Positions 8,607 through 17,914 of a DNA stretch of 64,000 bases are shown here, in pieces (the stretch's first letter is position 1; every line of letters begins with the position of its first letter). Origin of the DNA: Gleimia hominis (lineage in GTDB: Bacteria > Actinomycetota > Actinomycetes > Actinomycetales > Actinomycetaceae); the NCBI RefSeq assembly GCF_002871945.2, contig NZ_CP126963.1, positions 496,001 to 560,000 on the forward strand, given 5' to 3'. The notes beneath the pieces are model-generated. The model did not search any database and was not told where the DNA came from. It saw only the letters and a list, made by a program, of their open reading frames with translations. Made by a program: the position numbers and the translations under genes.

Positions 8607-9920
8607 AAGGAAAACAGGCTTTACCACTACGACGCGGCCGACCGGCAGCGTCGCGCACAGGAGCGGCCCAAGTCCGCTTCCCGCACTGATTTTGAGCGCG
8701 ACCGCGCGCGCATACTCCACTCCGCCGCGTTCCGCCGCCTAGGCGCTAAAACCCAGGTGCTGGGCCCCTCGTCGGACGATTTCATCCGCACCCGACTCAC
8801 CCATTCCCTCGAAGTTGCGCAAGTTGGACGCGAAATCGGGAAGGAACTCGGGGTGGACCCCGACGTGGTGGAAACCGCGTGCCTGGCTCACGACCTGGGT
8901 CACCCACCGTTTGGCCACAACGGCGAAAAAGCACTCAACGACCTCGGGCAAGAATGCGGTGGTTTCGAAGGAAACGCGCAAACCTTCCGGATTGTCACGC
9001 GTTTAGAACCAAAAGTTGTGGGCGCAGAAGGGGAACCCGCTGGCGTGAACTTAACGCGCGCGAGCCTGGACGCTGTGTGCAAGTACCCGTGGGAACGCGG
9101 GCAGGGGCCGGACACAGTTAAATCCACGCGCAAGTACTGCGTGTACACAGACGATGCCCCCACGTTCACGTGGATGCGTCGCGGTGCCCCAAACGGGCAA
9201 CTGTGCATAGAAGCGCAAATCATGGACCTGTCCGACGACATCGCCTACTCCGTGCACGACATTGAAGACGCGATCACCACCCGCAAGTTCTCGCCCCACA
9301 AACTTCGAGACGACCAGGAGTTCGCAGGGATTTTGCAAATGCTCAGCGAATGGGTGGGCCACCCCCTCGAAACCGGTAAATACGAAACCGCGCGCAAGCG
9401 CCTCCTGGACGACCCATACTGGATCGAAGAATTCACGGGTGACTACGCTTCGCGCGCCCAGCTCAAAGACATGACGTCCCAACTGATCGGCCGATTCTGC
9501 TCAGAAGCTGTGCACGCCACGCGCGAGTCCGATCGGCAACATTGGATACAACCGAGCGGCCCCGCGCCCTCAAACGCAAACGCCCCCAGCCTGGGACGCT
9601 ACGAAGCCGCCCTGCAGGTACCGGAAGAAACCCGGGCGGAAATCGAACTACTCAAAGGCATCGCCGTGTACTACGTGATGGCCCCGCGCGAGTTCGAACC
9701 CGTCTACCTACAGCAACGCACCCTGCTGGCCGACCTGGTGGACGCACTCGTAAACAGTAAATGCGAACACCTCGAAGAACCATTCGCAACCGCGTGGCGC
9801 CGCGCCTCAACGGACGCCCAGCGCCTGCGCGCCACAATCGACCAAGTTGCCTCCCTCACCGACACGTCCGCGAACCAGTGGCACGCGCGCCTATGCGGCC
9901 TGTTCTCCACAACCTACTAG
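8604..9920 (+). CDS. dgt: dNTP triphosphohydrolase (dGTPase-like, HD domain)
   Basis: Hydrolyses dNTPs to deoxynucleosides and triphosphate, limiting the dNTP pool. The HD-domain metal ligands are visible: RLTHSLEVAQ, ACLAHDLGHPPFGHNGEKAL and LSDDIAYSVHDIEDA. The reading frame stays open far upstream over nagB, but the protein family begins at VKENRLYHYDAADRQRR, and GTG 8604 fits a leaderless start, giving 438 residues. Placement directly before dnaG is the usual actinobacterial arrangement. A degenerate 17-base tandem repeat starts within the last codons and runs past the stop. Confidence 0.93.
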   Translation: MKENRLYHYDAADRQRRAQERPKSASRTDFERDRARILHSAAFRRLGAKTQVLGPSSDDFIRTRLTHSLEVAQVGREIGKELGVDPDVVETACLAHDLGHPPFGHNGEKALNDLGQECGGFEGNAQTFRIVTRLEPKVVGAEGEPAGVNLTRASLDAVCKYPWERGQGPDTVKSTRKYCVYTDDAPTFTWMRRGAPNGQLCIEAQIMDLSDDIAYSVHDIEDAITTRKFSPHKLRDDQEFAGILQMLSEWVGHPLETGKYETARKRLLDDPYWIEEFTGDYASRAQLKDMTSQLIGRFCSEAVHATRESDRQHWIQPSGPAPSNANAPSLGRYEAALQVPEETRAEIELLKGIAVYYVMAPREFEPVYLQQRTLLADLVDALVNSKCEHLEEPFATAWRRASTDAQRLRATIDQVASLTDTSANQWHARLCGLFSTTY

Positions 9921-9974
9921 AATCCATCACCTATTAGATTGCACAACCTACTAGAATCCACACTCCCTCCTAGA
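9907..9974. repeat. 17-bp tandem repeat, four degenerate units, across the dgt stop codon
   Basis: Units start at 9907, 9924, 9941 and 9958. Units 1 and 3 differ at one base (CCACAACCTACTAGAAT versus GCACAACCTACTAGAAT). Unit 2 is CCATCACCTATTAGATT and unit 4 CCACACTCCCTCCTAGA. The dgt TAG stop lies inside unit 1. The repeat fills most of the gap before dnaG. Confidence 0.85.
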
Positions 9975-10042
9975 AAAGGCCCCGCAGCTTTCTAAACCCG
10001 CGTACACTCGCTATATTTAACGCGAAGGGTTAAGGGGAGGGC

Positions 10043-11959
10043 ATGGCAGGACTCATCGCGAAAGAAGACATCGAACGAGTACGCGAACGCATCAACCTGG
10101 AGGACATCGTCTCCCAGTACGTGACGCTGCGTTCCGCCGGAGTGGATTCCCTCAAAGGCCTGTGCCCCTTCCACGACGAAAAAACCCCGTCCTTCCACGT
10201 CCGTCCCGCCGTTGGGCGCTGGCACTGCTTCGGCTGCGGAGAAAACGGAGACGTCTTCTCGTTCATCCAACAAATCGACCACCTGTCCTTCACCGAAGCA
10301 GTCGAATACCTCGCACAAAAAGCGAACGTTACCCTCCACTACGAGCGGGGCAGTAAACGCGAAGCCGCCCAATTTGGGAAACGACAACGCCTCATAGACG
10401 CCCACCGAATCGCCGAAGAGTTCTTCCAAAAGAACCTCGCGGCCCCCACCGCGCAGGCCGCCCGCGACTTCCTCGGTGCCCGCGGGTTTTCCGAAACAAC
10501 CGCCCAGCACTTCGGCATCGGATACGCCCCACAAAGCTGGAACGAACTCACCGATCTGCTGCGCTCACGCAGTTTCCGCGAAGACGAAATCCTCACCGCC
10601 GGCTTAGCCAGCCAAGGTCGGCGCGGCCTCTACGACCGGTTCCGGGGCAGACTAATCTGGCCCATCCGCGACCTCACGGGCGCCACCATCGGGTTTGGGG
10701 CGCGCCGACTTACCGACGACGACCAGGGCCCCAAGTACCTCAACACCCCAGAAACCCCGATCTACAAGAAATCGCAAGTACTGTACGGACTGGACTTGGC
10801 GAAACGCAATATCGCCAAAAAACGTCGCGTAGTAATTGTCGAAGGGTACACGGACGTGATGGCAGCGCACATCGCGGGCATAGACACCGCGGTAGCCACG
10901 TGCGGCACCGCGTTTGGACACGAGCACGTAAAAATCATCCGCCGCCTACTGGGAGACAGCGCAGACCCCGCTGCCGGAGTCCGTCTGGCTTCTGGCCGAT
11001 CTCGAGGTGGGGAAGTGATCTTCACATTCGACGGTGACGAAGCCGGCCGCAAAGCCGCGCTCAAAGCGTTTGCCGAAGACCAGAACTTCGCCTCCCAAAC
11101 ATTCGTCGCCGTAGAAAACACGGGCCTCGACCCGTGCGACCTACGTTTAGAACGCGGCGACGACGCCCTGGTTAAACTCATCGAGTCACGCAAACCACTG
11201 TTCGAGTTCGCGATCCGCTCGTCCCTCAAGAATCTGGACTTGAACACCGCGGAAGGCCGCGTGCGGGGACTTCGCGAAACCGCGCCGATCATCAACCAGA
11301 TCCGCGACCATGCGCTCCGCCGCGAATACAGCCGCGAACTCGCCGGTTGGCTCGGCATGGACGAGCGCGACGTGAGCCAAGCAATCCGCCACTCCAACCG
11401 GGCCACACACCGGGAACAAAACCAACGCGTCGAACCCCCTTTGCGCGCCAGTACCGACCCGGTGGAGCGGTCGCAAAGGCAAGCGCTTGAAGCCGTACTG
11501 CAACGCCCCGCGGACGTAATGGGCATCGGGTTCGATGACCTGGACGGAGACACGTTCGTCACCCCAGCGCTGCGATCCGTACACGACGCAATCCGCGCTG
11601 CCGGTGGGCTACACGCATTCGCCGACGAACTCCAAATCGCCCAGGCCCAAGAGGCCGACGCCGACCAGGCGCTCGCGGTGGCGGCCTCACGCTGGCTCAA
11701 CACGGTAACTGAAGCGACGGATCCGACGGTGAGTAACGTGATTTCTGCGCTGCTAGTGGCGCCGCTGCCCCAAGATGACCCCACGCGGATCCGTGAGTAC
11801 GCGCAAGGCGTGGTGAAATCCTTGGTGCAACACGGGTTCATCCGCGAGATAGGAAAGTGCAAAGCGCAGTTAGCGCGCCTAGACCCAGAGTCGGACGAGC
11901 ACGCGCAGGTGTTCCGCCGCCTCGTCACACTCGAGGAACAGCGCAAAAACATCCGGTGA
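10043..11959 (+). CDS. dnaG: DNA primase
   Basis: Makes RNA primers at the replication fork. The 638 residues show the N-terminal zinc finger (CPFHDEKTPSFHV...HCFGCGENGD, residues 40-72), the RNA polymerase domain, the TOPRIM motifs VEGYTDVMAAH and FTFDGDEAGRKAA, and a C-terminal helicase-binding domain. There is a short insertion between the two TOPRIM motifs (around GDSADPAAGVRLASGRSRGG). The ATG start follows GGGGAGGGC. It lies downstream of dgt, separated by the tandem repeat. Confidence 0.97.
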   Translation: MAGLIAKEDIERVRERINLEDIVSQYVTLRSAGVDSLKGLCPFHDEKTPSFHVRPAVGRWHCFGCGENGDVFSFIQQIDHLSFTEAVEYLAQKANVTLHYERGSKREAAQFGKRQRLIDAHRIAEEFFQKNLAAPTAQAARDFLGARGFSETTAQHFGIGYAPQSWNELTDLLRSRSFREDEILTAGLASQGRRGLYDRFRGRLIWPIRDLTGATIGFGARRLTDDDQGPKYLNTPETPIYKKSQVLYGLDLAKRNIAKKRRVVIVEGYTDVMAAHIAGIDTAVATCGTAFGHEHVKIIRRLLGDSADPAAGVRLASGRSRGGEVIFTFDGDEAGRKAALKAFAEDQNFASQTFVAVENTGLDPCDLRLERGDDALVKLIESRKPLFEFAIRSSLKNLDLNTAEGRVRGLRETAPIINQIRDHALRREYSRELAGWLGMDERDVSQAIRHSNRATHREQNQRVEPPLRASTDPVERSQRQALEAVLQRPADVMGIGFDDLDGDTFVTPALRSVHDAIRAAGGLHAFADELQIAQAQEADADQALAVAASRWLNTVTEATDPTVSNVISALLVAPLPQDDPTRIREYAQGVVKSLVQHGFIREIGKCKAQLARLDPESDEHAQVFRRLVTLEEQRKNIR

Positions 11960-12012
11960 AAACCGCTCTAAAGGCGCGCCGACAGCTTCGACCAAAACGG
12001 CCTAACCGGGCC

Positions 12013-12034
12013 CTGGGCAGGTACTGGGCAGGTA
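12013..12034. repeat. Perfect 11-bp tandem duplication downstream of dnaG
   Basis: CTGGGCAGGTA occurs twice in direct succession, about 50 bases after the dnaG stop, in the 125-base gap before the tRNA gene. The rest of the gap shows no gene or clear terminator. Confidence 0.8.
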
Positions 12035-12084
12035 AGAAAACTGCGCCGGAAGCGTTTGAATCCGCGTGGGGAAGGTACAAGAAG

Positions 12085-12158
12085 TGCCCCGGGCGGGGCT
12101 CGAACCCGCGACAAACGGATTATGAGTCCGCTGCTCTAACCGACTGAGCTACCAGGGC
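12085..12158 (-). tRNA. tRNA-Met (anticodon CAT)
   Basis: A complete cloverleaf on the minus strand: acceptor GCCCTGG pairs with CCGGGGC, D-arm TAGCTCAGTCGGTTAGAGC, anticodon loop CTCATAA, T-arm GCGGGTTCGAGCCCCGC, discriminator A. CCA is not encoded. The CAT anticodon also occurs in tRNA-Ile2 (lysidine-modified), and the initiator form is unlikely because the acceptor starts with a normal G-C pair. Elongator Met is the best call. Confidence 0.85.
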
Positions 12159-12267
12159 GCGCTCTAAGCATGCCAAAAAAACGGCTGGTGAATCAAATCA
12201 AATCCACTTCCTGCCCTTCCCGTAAAGGTAATGCGCCCAGCCTCTGGAGGTCTTGGCGGAAATCATC

Positions 12268-12282
12268 TAGCGTAAAACCATG
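12268..12282 (+). promoter_or_regulatory. Leaderless promoter of the 12.28-kb gene
   Basis: TAGCGT at 12268-12273, six bases, then ATG at 12280, with no Shine-Dalgarno in the gap. Confidence 0.5.
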
Positions 12283-12774
12283 AGTCGAGTAGATCCTAAA
12301 CTTCTTGTAAACCCGCCGTGGGTGCAAACCGATGCCACGCGCCCGCAACTGCCCTTAGAATCTGGCGCCACAATTTTGCTCGCCCACGCGGGGCCGGCCC
12401 TCATGCATAAAAATGAACTGAACCTGCTGGGATACTGGCATGAGGTGCAGCACGCGCGCTGGGAAGGGAAGACGCGGCAACTGACGATCACGTGGGTGGA
12501 TCCGAGCCGCCCCCCGCTGACGGCCACCGGGGCGAGTGCGGACCCGACCGTGTTTATGCGGTCGATGGAGGAGTACGTGAGTTACTCACTGGTGACGATC
12601 GCAACGCGCGAACTGGACAACGGTACCGCCGCAACCGTGCAAGTGCGGCGCGGGCCAGATGGGGAACTATTCAGCGTTGCAGTAGCCGACGGGCCACTCA
12701 CCCCCACGGGGGAAACCGAAGTGGAAGCCCTGGAAACGAGCCTGCGGGACTCGGTGGGGCTACCCCGTAAATAA
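12280..12774 (+). CDS. Uncharacterised actinobacterial protein, 164 residues
   Basis: Not recognised as a named family. The protein is soluble, with no signal peptide or membrane segment, rich in Pro/Thr and with two beta-rich halves: WHEVQHARWEGKTRQLTITW (residues 51-70) and SYSLVTIATRELDNGTAATVQVRRG. The text resembles small actinobacterial conserved proteins that compare a measured value with a threshold, but nothing catalytic is visible. Codon use and frame are like those of its neighbours, and the TANNNT box with six-base spacing supports expression. It stands alone between two tRNA genes. Confidence 0.75.
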   Translation: MSRVDPKLLVNPPWVQTDATRPQLPLESGATILLAHAGPALMHKNELNLLGYWHEVQHARWEGKTRQLTITWVDPSRPPLTATGASADPTVFMRSMEEYVSYSLVTIATRELDNGTAATVQVRRGPDGELFSVAVADGPLTPTGETEVEALETSLRDSVGLPRK

Positions 12775-12847
12775 ATAGTGATGATGACCTCACGCGTGGA
12801 TTTTGTGTCGGTCAAGCAATCTTGGTAAAGTTTCTACCGCAACGCTT

Positions 12848-12919
12848 TCCCGCGTAGCTCAACGGCAGAGCATCCGACTGTTAATCGGACGGTTACTGGT
12901 TCGAATCCAGTCGCGGGAG
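12848..12919 (+). tRNA. tRNA-Asn (anticodon GTT)
   Basis: The cloverleaf is complete: acceptor TCCCGCG with CGCGGGA, D-arm TAGCTCAACGGCAGAGC, anticodon GTT at 12880-12882 in CTGTTAA, T-arm CTGGTTCGAATCCAG, discriminator G. CCA is not encoded. A strong terminator follows within ten bases. Confidence 0.95.
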
Positions 12920-12927
12920 CTTTCAAC

Positions 12928-12957
12928 GCTCAAGCCCTCATCGGCTTGGGCGTTTTC
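12928..12957 (+). terminator. Intrinsic terminator of tRNA-Asn
   Basis: A 10-bp stem CGCTCAAGCC / GGCTTGGGCG (12928-12937 and 12943-12952) with a five-base loop and one G-T pair, followed by TTTTCC. Confidence 0.8.
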
Positions 12958-13019
12958 CAAAATACGAGCTCTCCCACCAGTGTGAACTGGTCTACGTCGA
13001 ATTTCGCTCTTAGCTGCGC

Positions 13020-13084
13020 GTTCGTGCCAAACGAACCCGTAGGTTTAGAGTATGTCAAGTCAATTTCATTAGTGCTTTTCATTA
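13020..13084. promoter_or_regulatory. Possible operator region of the ABC exporter operon
   Basis: Two structures lie upstream of the exporter genes: an inverted repeat GTTCGT-N5-ACGAAC at 13020-13036, and a direct repeat TTTCATTA at 13064-13071 and 13077-13084 (13-base period). Either could bind a TetR- or MarR-type repressor, which often controls such exporters. No regulator gene is adjacent. Confidence 0.3.
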
Positions 13085-13108
13085 TTTCTAAGAATCGTTG
13101 GGAAAACT

Positions 13109-14836
13109 ATGCTTTTAAGGGTCGCGAAACGCGCCGTTAGCAAATTTTGGTTAGCCGCCCTGGGGGTGGTGGTGCTCCAGTTGGGGCAGGCACTTGCGCA
13201 GCTATATTTGCCTACTTTGAACGCGCGCATTATTGATGAGGGAGTAGCTAAAGGAGACCTGGGCTACATCTGGTCTACGGGCGCGGTGATGCTGACGCTC
13301 GCACTTGGACAAGCGGTGCTCGCGATCGGCGCGGTTTACTGCGGGTCGTACTTAGGGATGCGCACCGGGCAGGATTTGCGCACCCGCGTGTTCGAGAGGG
13401 TCAGTTCCTTCTCGCAAAAAGAGATCGCCCAGTTCTCACCCGGTTCGCTAATTACCCGTTCCACTAACGACGTGAACCAGATGCAGTTGTTCTTCGGTTT
13501 CGGCTCGATCGCACTGGTGTCCGCGCCAATCATGTCCATTGGTGGAATTGTGATGGCGCTGCGTGAAAACGTGGGGTTGGGCTGGCTGATGGGGATTTCC
13601 ATTCCCCTCCTACTCGCGATCACGCTGGTTATCATTTCGAAAATGGTGCCTCTGTTCCGTTCATACCAAGACCGGATCGACGCCGTGAACTTGGTGCTGC
13701 GCGAACAGCTGACGGGCATTCGGGTGCTGCGCGCGTTCGTGCGTGAAGACACGGAACGCACCCGGTTCGCGAAGGCGAACGAAGACATGACCGACGTATC
13801 CCGGCGCGTTGGGCAACTGTTCATAATCATCTTCCCACTCATCATGTTTGTACTAAACGCCACGGTCGTAGCGATCTACTGGTTCGGTGGCCACCAAATC
13901 GAAGCGGGCACCACGCAGATCGGGACGCTGGTTGCGTACATGACTTACATGATGTTGATTTTGACGGGGATCTTGAACCTGTCGTTCATGTCCGCCATGA
14001 TTCCGCGGGCAGCCGTGTCAGCAGAACGAATCTGTGAGGTACTAGATACGGACACGTCATTGGAGCCACCCGAAAATGGGGGAATAGATGTTATCGTGCC
14101 CGGCCAGGTGGCGTTCGAAAATGTAACGTTCGCGTATCCAGGTGCGGACGAGCCAGTGTTGGACGGCCTTGACTTCGAAGTCACCCGCGGGCAAACCCTC
14201 GCATTCATCGGCTCTACCGGCGCTGGCAAAACCACGGTCGCGAACCTGATTCCCCGCCTCTACGACGCCACCGGTGGTACCGTGCGGGTCGGGGGTGTAG
14301 ACGTACGTAAACTCGCGGAATCGCAACTATCAAAAACCTTGGGGTACGTGCCTCAAAACCCGTATTTATTCGCCGGAACCGTGCGGTCAAACATGCTGTT
14401 TGGAAACCCGGACGCGTCGGAAGAACAGATTTGGCGGGCCCTCGAGCTGGCGGAAGCCGCCGAGTTCGTGCGAGACATGCCCAAGGGCCTCGACAGTCCA
14501 ATTGGGCAAGGGGGCAGCAACGTTTCGGGTGGGCAGCGTCAACGCCTGTGTATTGCCCGCGCGATCGTGCACGAACCTGACGTGTTCATCTTTGACGACT
14601 CGTTCTCTGCCCTGGACCTCACCACGGATGCGCGGGTGCGCGAAAAAATCTGGACCGCATTGCCGCAGGCAACGAAAATCGTGATTGCCCAACGCGTATC
14701 CACCATTACCCAAGCCGACCAGATTATTGTGCTCGAGGCCGGCCGGGTGGTTGGGCGCGGAACCCACGAACACCTGCTTGAGCACTGCAAAGCTTACCGC
14801 GAGATCGTTGACTCCCAGATAGGGGTAGAAGCATGA
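13109..14836 (+). CDS. ABC exporter half-transporter, subunit 1 (degenerate catalytic site)
   Basis: One half of a heterodimeric ABC exporter: a six-helix membrane domain (residues 1-310) fused to an ATPase domain. Walker A is GSTGAGKTT near residue 370 and the signature is VSGGQRQR. Walker B is VFIFDDSFSALD, in which the catalytic glutamate is replaced by aspartate. The partner gene overlaps its end by four bases (ATGA), so both are made together. This split of one intact and one degenerate ATP site is known for heterodimers such as TM287/288 and BmrCD. The substrate cannot be told; drugs, lipids or peptides are possible. Confidence 0.9.
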   Translation: MLLRVAKRAVSKFWLAALGVVVLQLGQALAQLYLPTLNARIIDEGVAKGDLGYIWSTGAVMLTLALGQAVLAIGAVYCGSYLGMRTGQDLRTRVFERVSSFSQKEIAQFSPGSLITRSTNDVNQMQLFFGFGSIALVSAPIMSIGGIVMALRENVGLGWLMGISIPLLLAITLVIISKMVPLFRSYQDRIDAVNLVLREQLTGIRVLRAFVREDTERTRFAKANEDMTDVSRRVGQLFIIIFPLIMFVLNATVVAIYWFGGHQIEAGTTQIGTLVAYMTYMMLILTGILNLSFMSAMIPRAAVSAERICEVLDTDTSLEPPENGGIDVIVPGQVAFENVTFAYPGADEPVLDGLDFEVTRGQTLAFIGSTGAGKTTVANLIPRLYDATGGTVRVGGVDVRKLAESQLSKTLGYVPQNPYLFAGTVRSNMLFGNPDASEEQIWRALELAEAAEFVRDMPKGLDSPIGQGGSNVSGGQRQRLCIARAIVHEPDVFIFDDSFSALDLTTDARVREKIWTALPQATKIVIAQRVSTITQADQIIVLEAGRVVGRGTHEHLLEHCKAYREIVDSQIGVEA

Positions 14837-16797
14837 GTAAGACGAAAACACCATCTCGGGCAAACCAGGCCCCTGAAGATGTTGAAGAGGAATTGGACGA
14901 GTCTGCTCACGGGCGCCGCCCAGACCGGAAGGCTCAGCATTTCTGGGCTTCCATGCGTAAACTCCTGGCCTTGTTGGCGCCTTGGAAATGGCAGTTCGCA
15001 GTAATTTTTGGGGCCAGTGCTCTGTGGTCTGCGATGACCGTTATTGCCCCGCGCGTACTTGGAGAAGTGACGAATACGCTTTTTGAGGGCGTGTTCTCTA
15101 AGCACATCCCAGCGGGAGGGACAAAAGCGCAGGCGGTGCAGATGCTGCGCGATTCGGGCCACGAGGATATCGCGAACATGGTGTCCGCCATGCACATCGT
15201 GCCTGGTCAGGGCATTGATTTTAACCGCTTGGCGATGCTGTCGATAATCGTGCTGCTGATTTACTTGGCGAGCAACCTGCTGGATTTCTACGTGGGTTGG
15301 AACATCAACCGTGTGGTTGTGAAAGCACTGTACGACCTGCGCCGCCAGGTGGAAGAGAAGATCCACGCGCTGCCGCTGTCGTATTTTGATCAGATGAAAC
15401 GCGGGGACCTCATTTCGCGCGTCACGAATGACGTGGATAACATCACGAACGCGCTGCAACAAACCCTGTCGTCGGTAATCACCTCTATATTTTGGGGGAC
15501 GGGGCTGATTATCATGATGTTCGTCACGTCGTGGAAGCTCGCGTTGGTGGCCATGACGATACTGCCGATGATGGCGCTCATTGTGCTCGTGATTGGGCCG
15601 CTGTCCCAAAAGGCATACGGCCGCCAGTGGGCCGCCACGGGGCGGTTGAATGCGCGAGTAGAAGAGAGCTTCTCGGCCCACGCCCTGGTGCACGCCTTCG
15701 GCCGAAAGTACAGTCAGGCACAAGATTTCGCGCAAGAAAACGACGAGCTGTACTCCGCTTCACTGCGCGCCCGGTTCCTCGGGGGCATGATGATGCCGCT
15801 AATGACGTTCGCCGGCCTACTCGCCTACGTGGGGATAGCGGTACTAGGGGGCCTGCAGGTGGCTATGGGCCAGATGCGGCTCGGTTCCGTGCAGGCGTTC
15901 ATCCAGTACTCCCAGCAGTTCAACCAGCCGATTGGTCAGCTGTCTCAAGCCGTGACCGTGATGCAGTCTGCCGCGGCGTCAGCCGAACGCGTGTTTGAGA
16001 TTTTGGAGGCCGAAGAAGAAACGCCAGCCAGTGAACACCCCGCGCAGCTGCAACCGGGGCCAGGACACATTGAGTTCCGCCACGTGAACTTCTCTTACAA
16101 CCCCGATGAGCCCCTCATTGAAGACATGAACTTGGATGCGAAACCGGGGCAGACGGTGGCGATCGTGGGGCCGACCGGAGCGGGCAAGACCACGCTGGTG
16201 AACCTGATAATGCGGTTTTACGAGATCCAGTCGGGCACCATTTTGCTAGATGGGCAAGACACGCGGGAGCTGACGCGTCAGGACCTGCGTTCTCGCGTCG
16301 GCATGGTGCTGCAAGACCCGTGGCTGTTCCAGGGCACGATCGCGGAGAATAATCGTTACGGGCGCTCCGACGCGTCGGACGAGGAAGTGTTGGCGGCCGC
16401 GAAAGCCAGTTACGTGGACCGGTTTGTGGCGTCCCTCCCGGATGGTTACGACACGGTGTTGGAAGGTAACGCAGACAACGTTTCTGCTGGTGAACGGCAG
16501 CTAATCACCATTGCGCGCGCCTTTATTTCTGACCCGGCGATTCTGATTTTGGATGAGGCCACATCGTCGGTGGATACGCGCACCGAATTGCTGTTGCAAA
16601 AAGCAATGGTGGCGCTGCGCCACGGCCGCACCGCGTTCGTGATCGCGCACCGGCTGTCGACTATTCGCGATGCAGACGTGATCGTGGTTATGGAGCACGG
16701 CAGCATTGTCGAACAGGGCACTCACGATGAGCTGCTGGAGCGCCGCGGTGCGTACTGGCGGTTGTACAACTCCCAGTTCGAAGAGGCGGGGAACTAA
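14833..16797 (+). CDS. ABC exporter half-transporter, subunit 2 (intact catalytic site)
   Basis: Partner of the previous gene, 654 residues. A charged cytoplasmic N-terminal tail of about 45 residues precedes a six-helix membrane domain with a long extracellular loop between the first two helices (residues about 80-125). The ATPase domain has GPTGAGKTT, signature VSAGERQL (changed from LSGGQ) and Walker B ILILDEATSSVD with the catalytic Glu. The degenerate signature here and the degenerate Walker B of subunit 1 fall in the same composite ATP site, leaving the other site complete, as expected for an asymmetric exporter. Confidence 0.92.
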   Translation: MSKTKTPSRANQAPEDVEEELDESAHGRRPDRKAQHFWASMRKLLALLAPWKWQFAVIFGASALWSAMTVIAPRVLGEVTNTLFEGVFSKHIPAGGTKAQAVQMLRDSGHEDIANMVSAMHIVPGQGIDFNRLAMLSIIVLLIYLASNLLDFYVGWNINRVVVKALYDLRRQVEEKIHALPLSYFDQMKRGDLISRVTNDVDNITNALQQTLSSVITSIFWGTGLIIMMFVTSWKLALVAMTILPMMALIVLVIGPLSQKAYGRQWAATGRLNARVEESFSAHALVHAFGRKYSQAQDFAQENDELYSASLRARFLGGMMMPLMTFAGLLAYVGIAVLGGLQVAMGQMRLGSVQAFIQYSQQFNQPIGQLSQAVTVMQSAAASAERVFEILEAEEETPASEHPAQLQPGPGHIEFRHVNFSYNPDEPLIEDMNLDAKPGQTVAIVGPTGAGKTTLVNLIMRFYEIQSGTILLDGQDTRELTRQDLRSRVGMVLQDPWLFQGTIAENNRYGRSDASDEEVLAAAKASYVDRFVASLPDGYDTVLEGNADNVSAGERQLITIARAFISDPAILILDEATSSVDTRTELLLQKAMVALRHGRTAFVIAHRLSTIRDADVIVVMEHGSIVEQGTHDELLERRGAYWRLYNSQFEEAGN

Positions 16798-16823
16798 GCC
16801 CTGGCCTTGGCGGGGTCCGCCGG

Positions 16824-17840
16824 TTACTGCTGCAAAGGCGTCAAGATGGAGTCCGCGTGGCCGCTGCGGACCGCGAGAAGTGTGGTGTTAAGGAGCTGCT
16901 CAACTGCGAGCGGCTCCTTTTCGCCCGGCAGGGTCGCGTTCGGAGCGGATGCAAATAACTGCAAGTTCACTTGCAGTAACTGCCGGTACAGTTGCGCGGT
17001 TCCTTTCGCGGCCACGTCTTTTTTGGAAGCCGCGCTTTCCTTTGTGTCCGCAGTTTCTTTGGCGGCCGCGTTCTTGATGTCGCATGAGGGCAGGCGGCGG
17101 TCCGCCACCCCAGTGCCCGTGAGTGTGCGCGTGACGGTGTCGAGCAACTGCTCGCGCAGCGCGGTGGCGTGGGCGAACTGCGGTCCGTCTTTGTGCTCAG
17201 CTTTGGAGTTATCCATCTGAAGTGGAATGCGTTGCGCGAGGCAATCCCAGTCGCGCACCGCACGTGCCAACGCCAGTTTCTCCTCATTATCTAACGCGGG
17301 CGCCGCGTCATGGCCCGGAGCTGGGCCCGCCAACCAGGTTTCTATCCGGGCTTGTTCCACACCGGCTTTTTGAGCAATTTGGAGAGTGTCCGCGAGCCGG
17401 GCAACGCTCACCCACGCGTAAGTGGTCCGTTCACGTTCGGGAACAGAAATGCGCGCCGTGTTTAAGTCTGCAAGCGCGGTATCGATGCCGTAGCGGGCCA
17501 AGTCCGCTGCGGTTTTCGCAACCGGATCCGCCGCGGGCGCCGCCGGAGCGCCGCTAGGCGTAGGGCCGTTCCACGGCTTCCACTCACCTCCGAGCAGACG
17601 CAGCCGGGCGCGTGAGCGGTCGAGCTGGTCGGCACCTAGTTTCAAACTCGCCACCCCACCGGCGAACGCTTGCTCGTGTTTAGCGGCCGCCACCTGCACC
17701 TGTTGTGCGTCCGTGAGGTCCGGTAACGTGGGGTCTGATCCCTCAAGATAAATCCCACTACAACCACTGGTCACGATCGCTGCCGAAGCAATAACGGTAC
17801 AAAGTTGAAACGCGTGATGTGATCGCAGCTTAAATGACAC
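16824..17840 (-). CDS. Putative lipoprotein of unknown function (possible DUF4439 relative)
   Basis: Starts at GTG 17838-17840, preceded by AGGA at a spacing of seven, giving 338 residues. The N-terminus (HAFQLCTVIASAAIVTSGC) is a lipoprotein signal with lipobox VTSGC. The mature part is helical and Ala-rich, with repeated Ala/Glu/Gln heptad-like stretches, and no known catalytic motif. Convergent with the exporter and divergent from rimP. In mycobacteria a DUF4439 (ferritin-like helical) gene sits near rimP, so this could be its counterpart, but that rests on position and helical character only. Confidence 0.65.
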   Translation of the reverse strand: MSFKLRSHHAFQLCTVIASAAIVTSGCSGIYLEGSDPTLPDLTDAQQVQVAAAKHEQAFAGGVASLKLGADQLDRSRARLRLLGGEWKPWNGPTPSGAPAAPAADPVAKTAADLARYGIDTALADLNTARISVPERERTTYAWVSVARLADTLQIAQKAGVEQARIETWLAGPAPGHDAAPALDNEEKLALARAVRDWDCLAQRIPLQMDNSKAEHKDGPQFAHATALREQLLDTVTRTLTGTGVADRRLPSCDIKNAAAKETADTKESAASKKDVAAKGTAQLYRQLLQVNLQLFASAPNATLPGEKEPLAVEQLLNTTLLAVRSGHADSILTPLQQ

Positions 17841-17881
17841 GTTTAAATCCTGGCTGATACTCGTGAGACAATCGGAACCGG

Positions 17882-17887
17882 TAGAAT
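17882..17887 (+). promoter_or_regulatory. Putative -10 of the rimP-nusA-infB operon
   Basis: TAGAAT, 28 bases before the rimP start, with AGGAG at 17905-17909 before the TTG. The -35 is weak. Confidence 0.4.
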
Positions 17888-17914
17888 CAAATTCCACTAC
17901 AAATAGGAGCATAG

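Noticed and set aside
10762..11952. 396-codon open frame antisense to dnaG
   Set aside because: It is a shadow of the high-GC dnaG frame, Ser/Arg-rich and without a recognisable domain; dnaG itself is certain.
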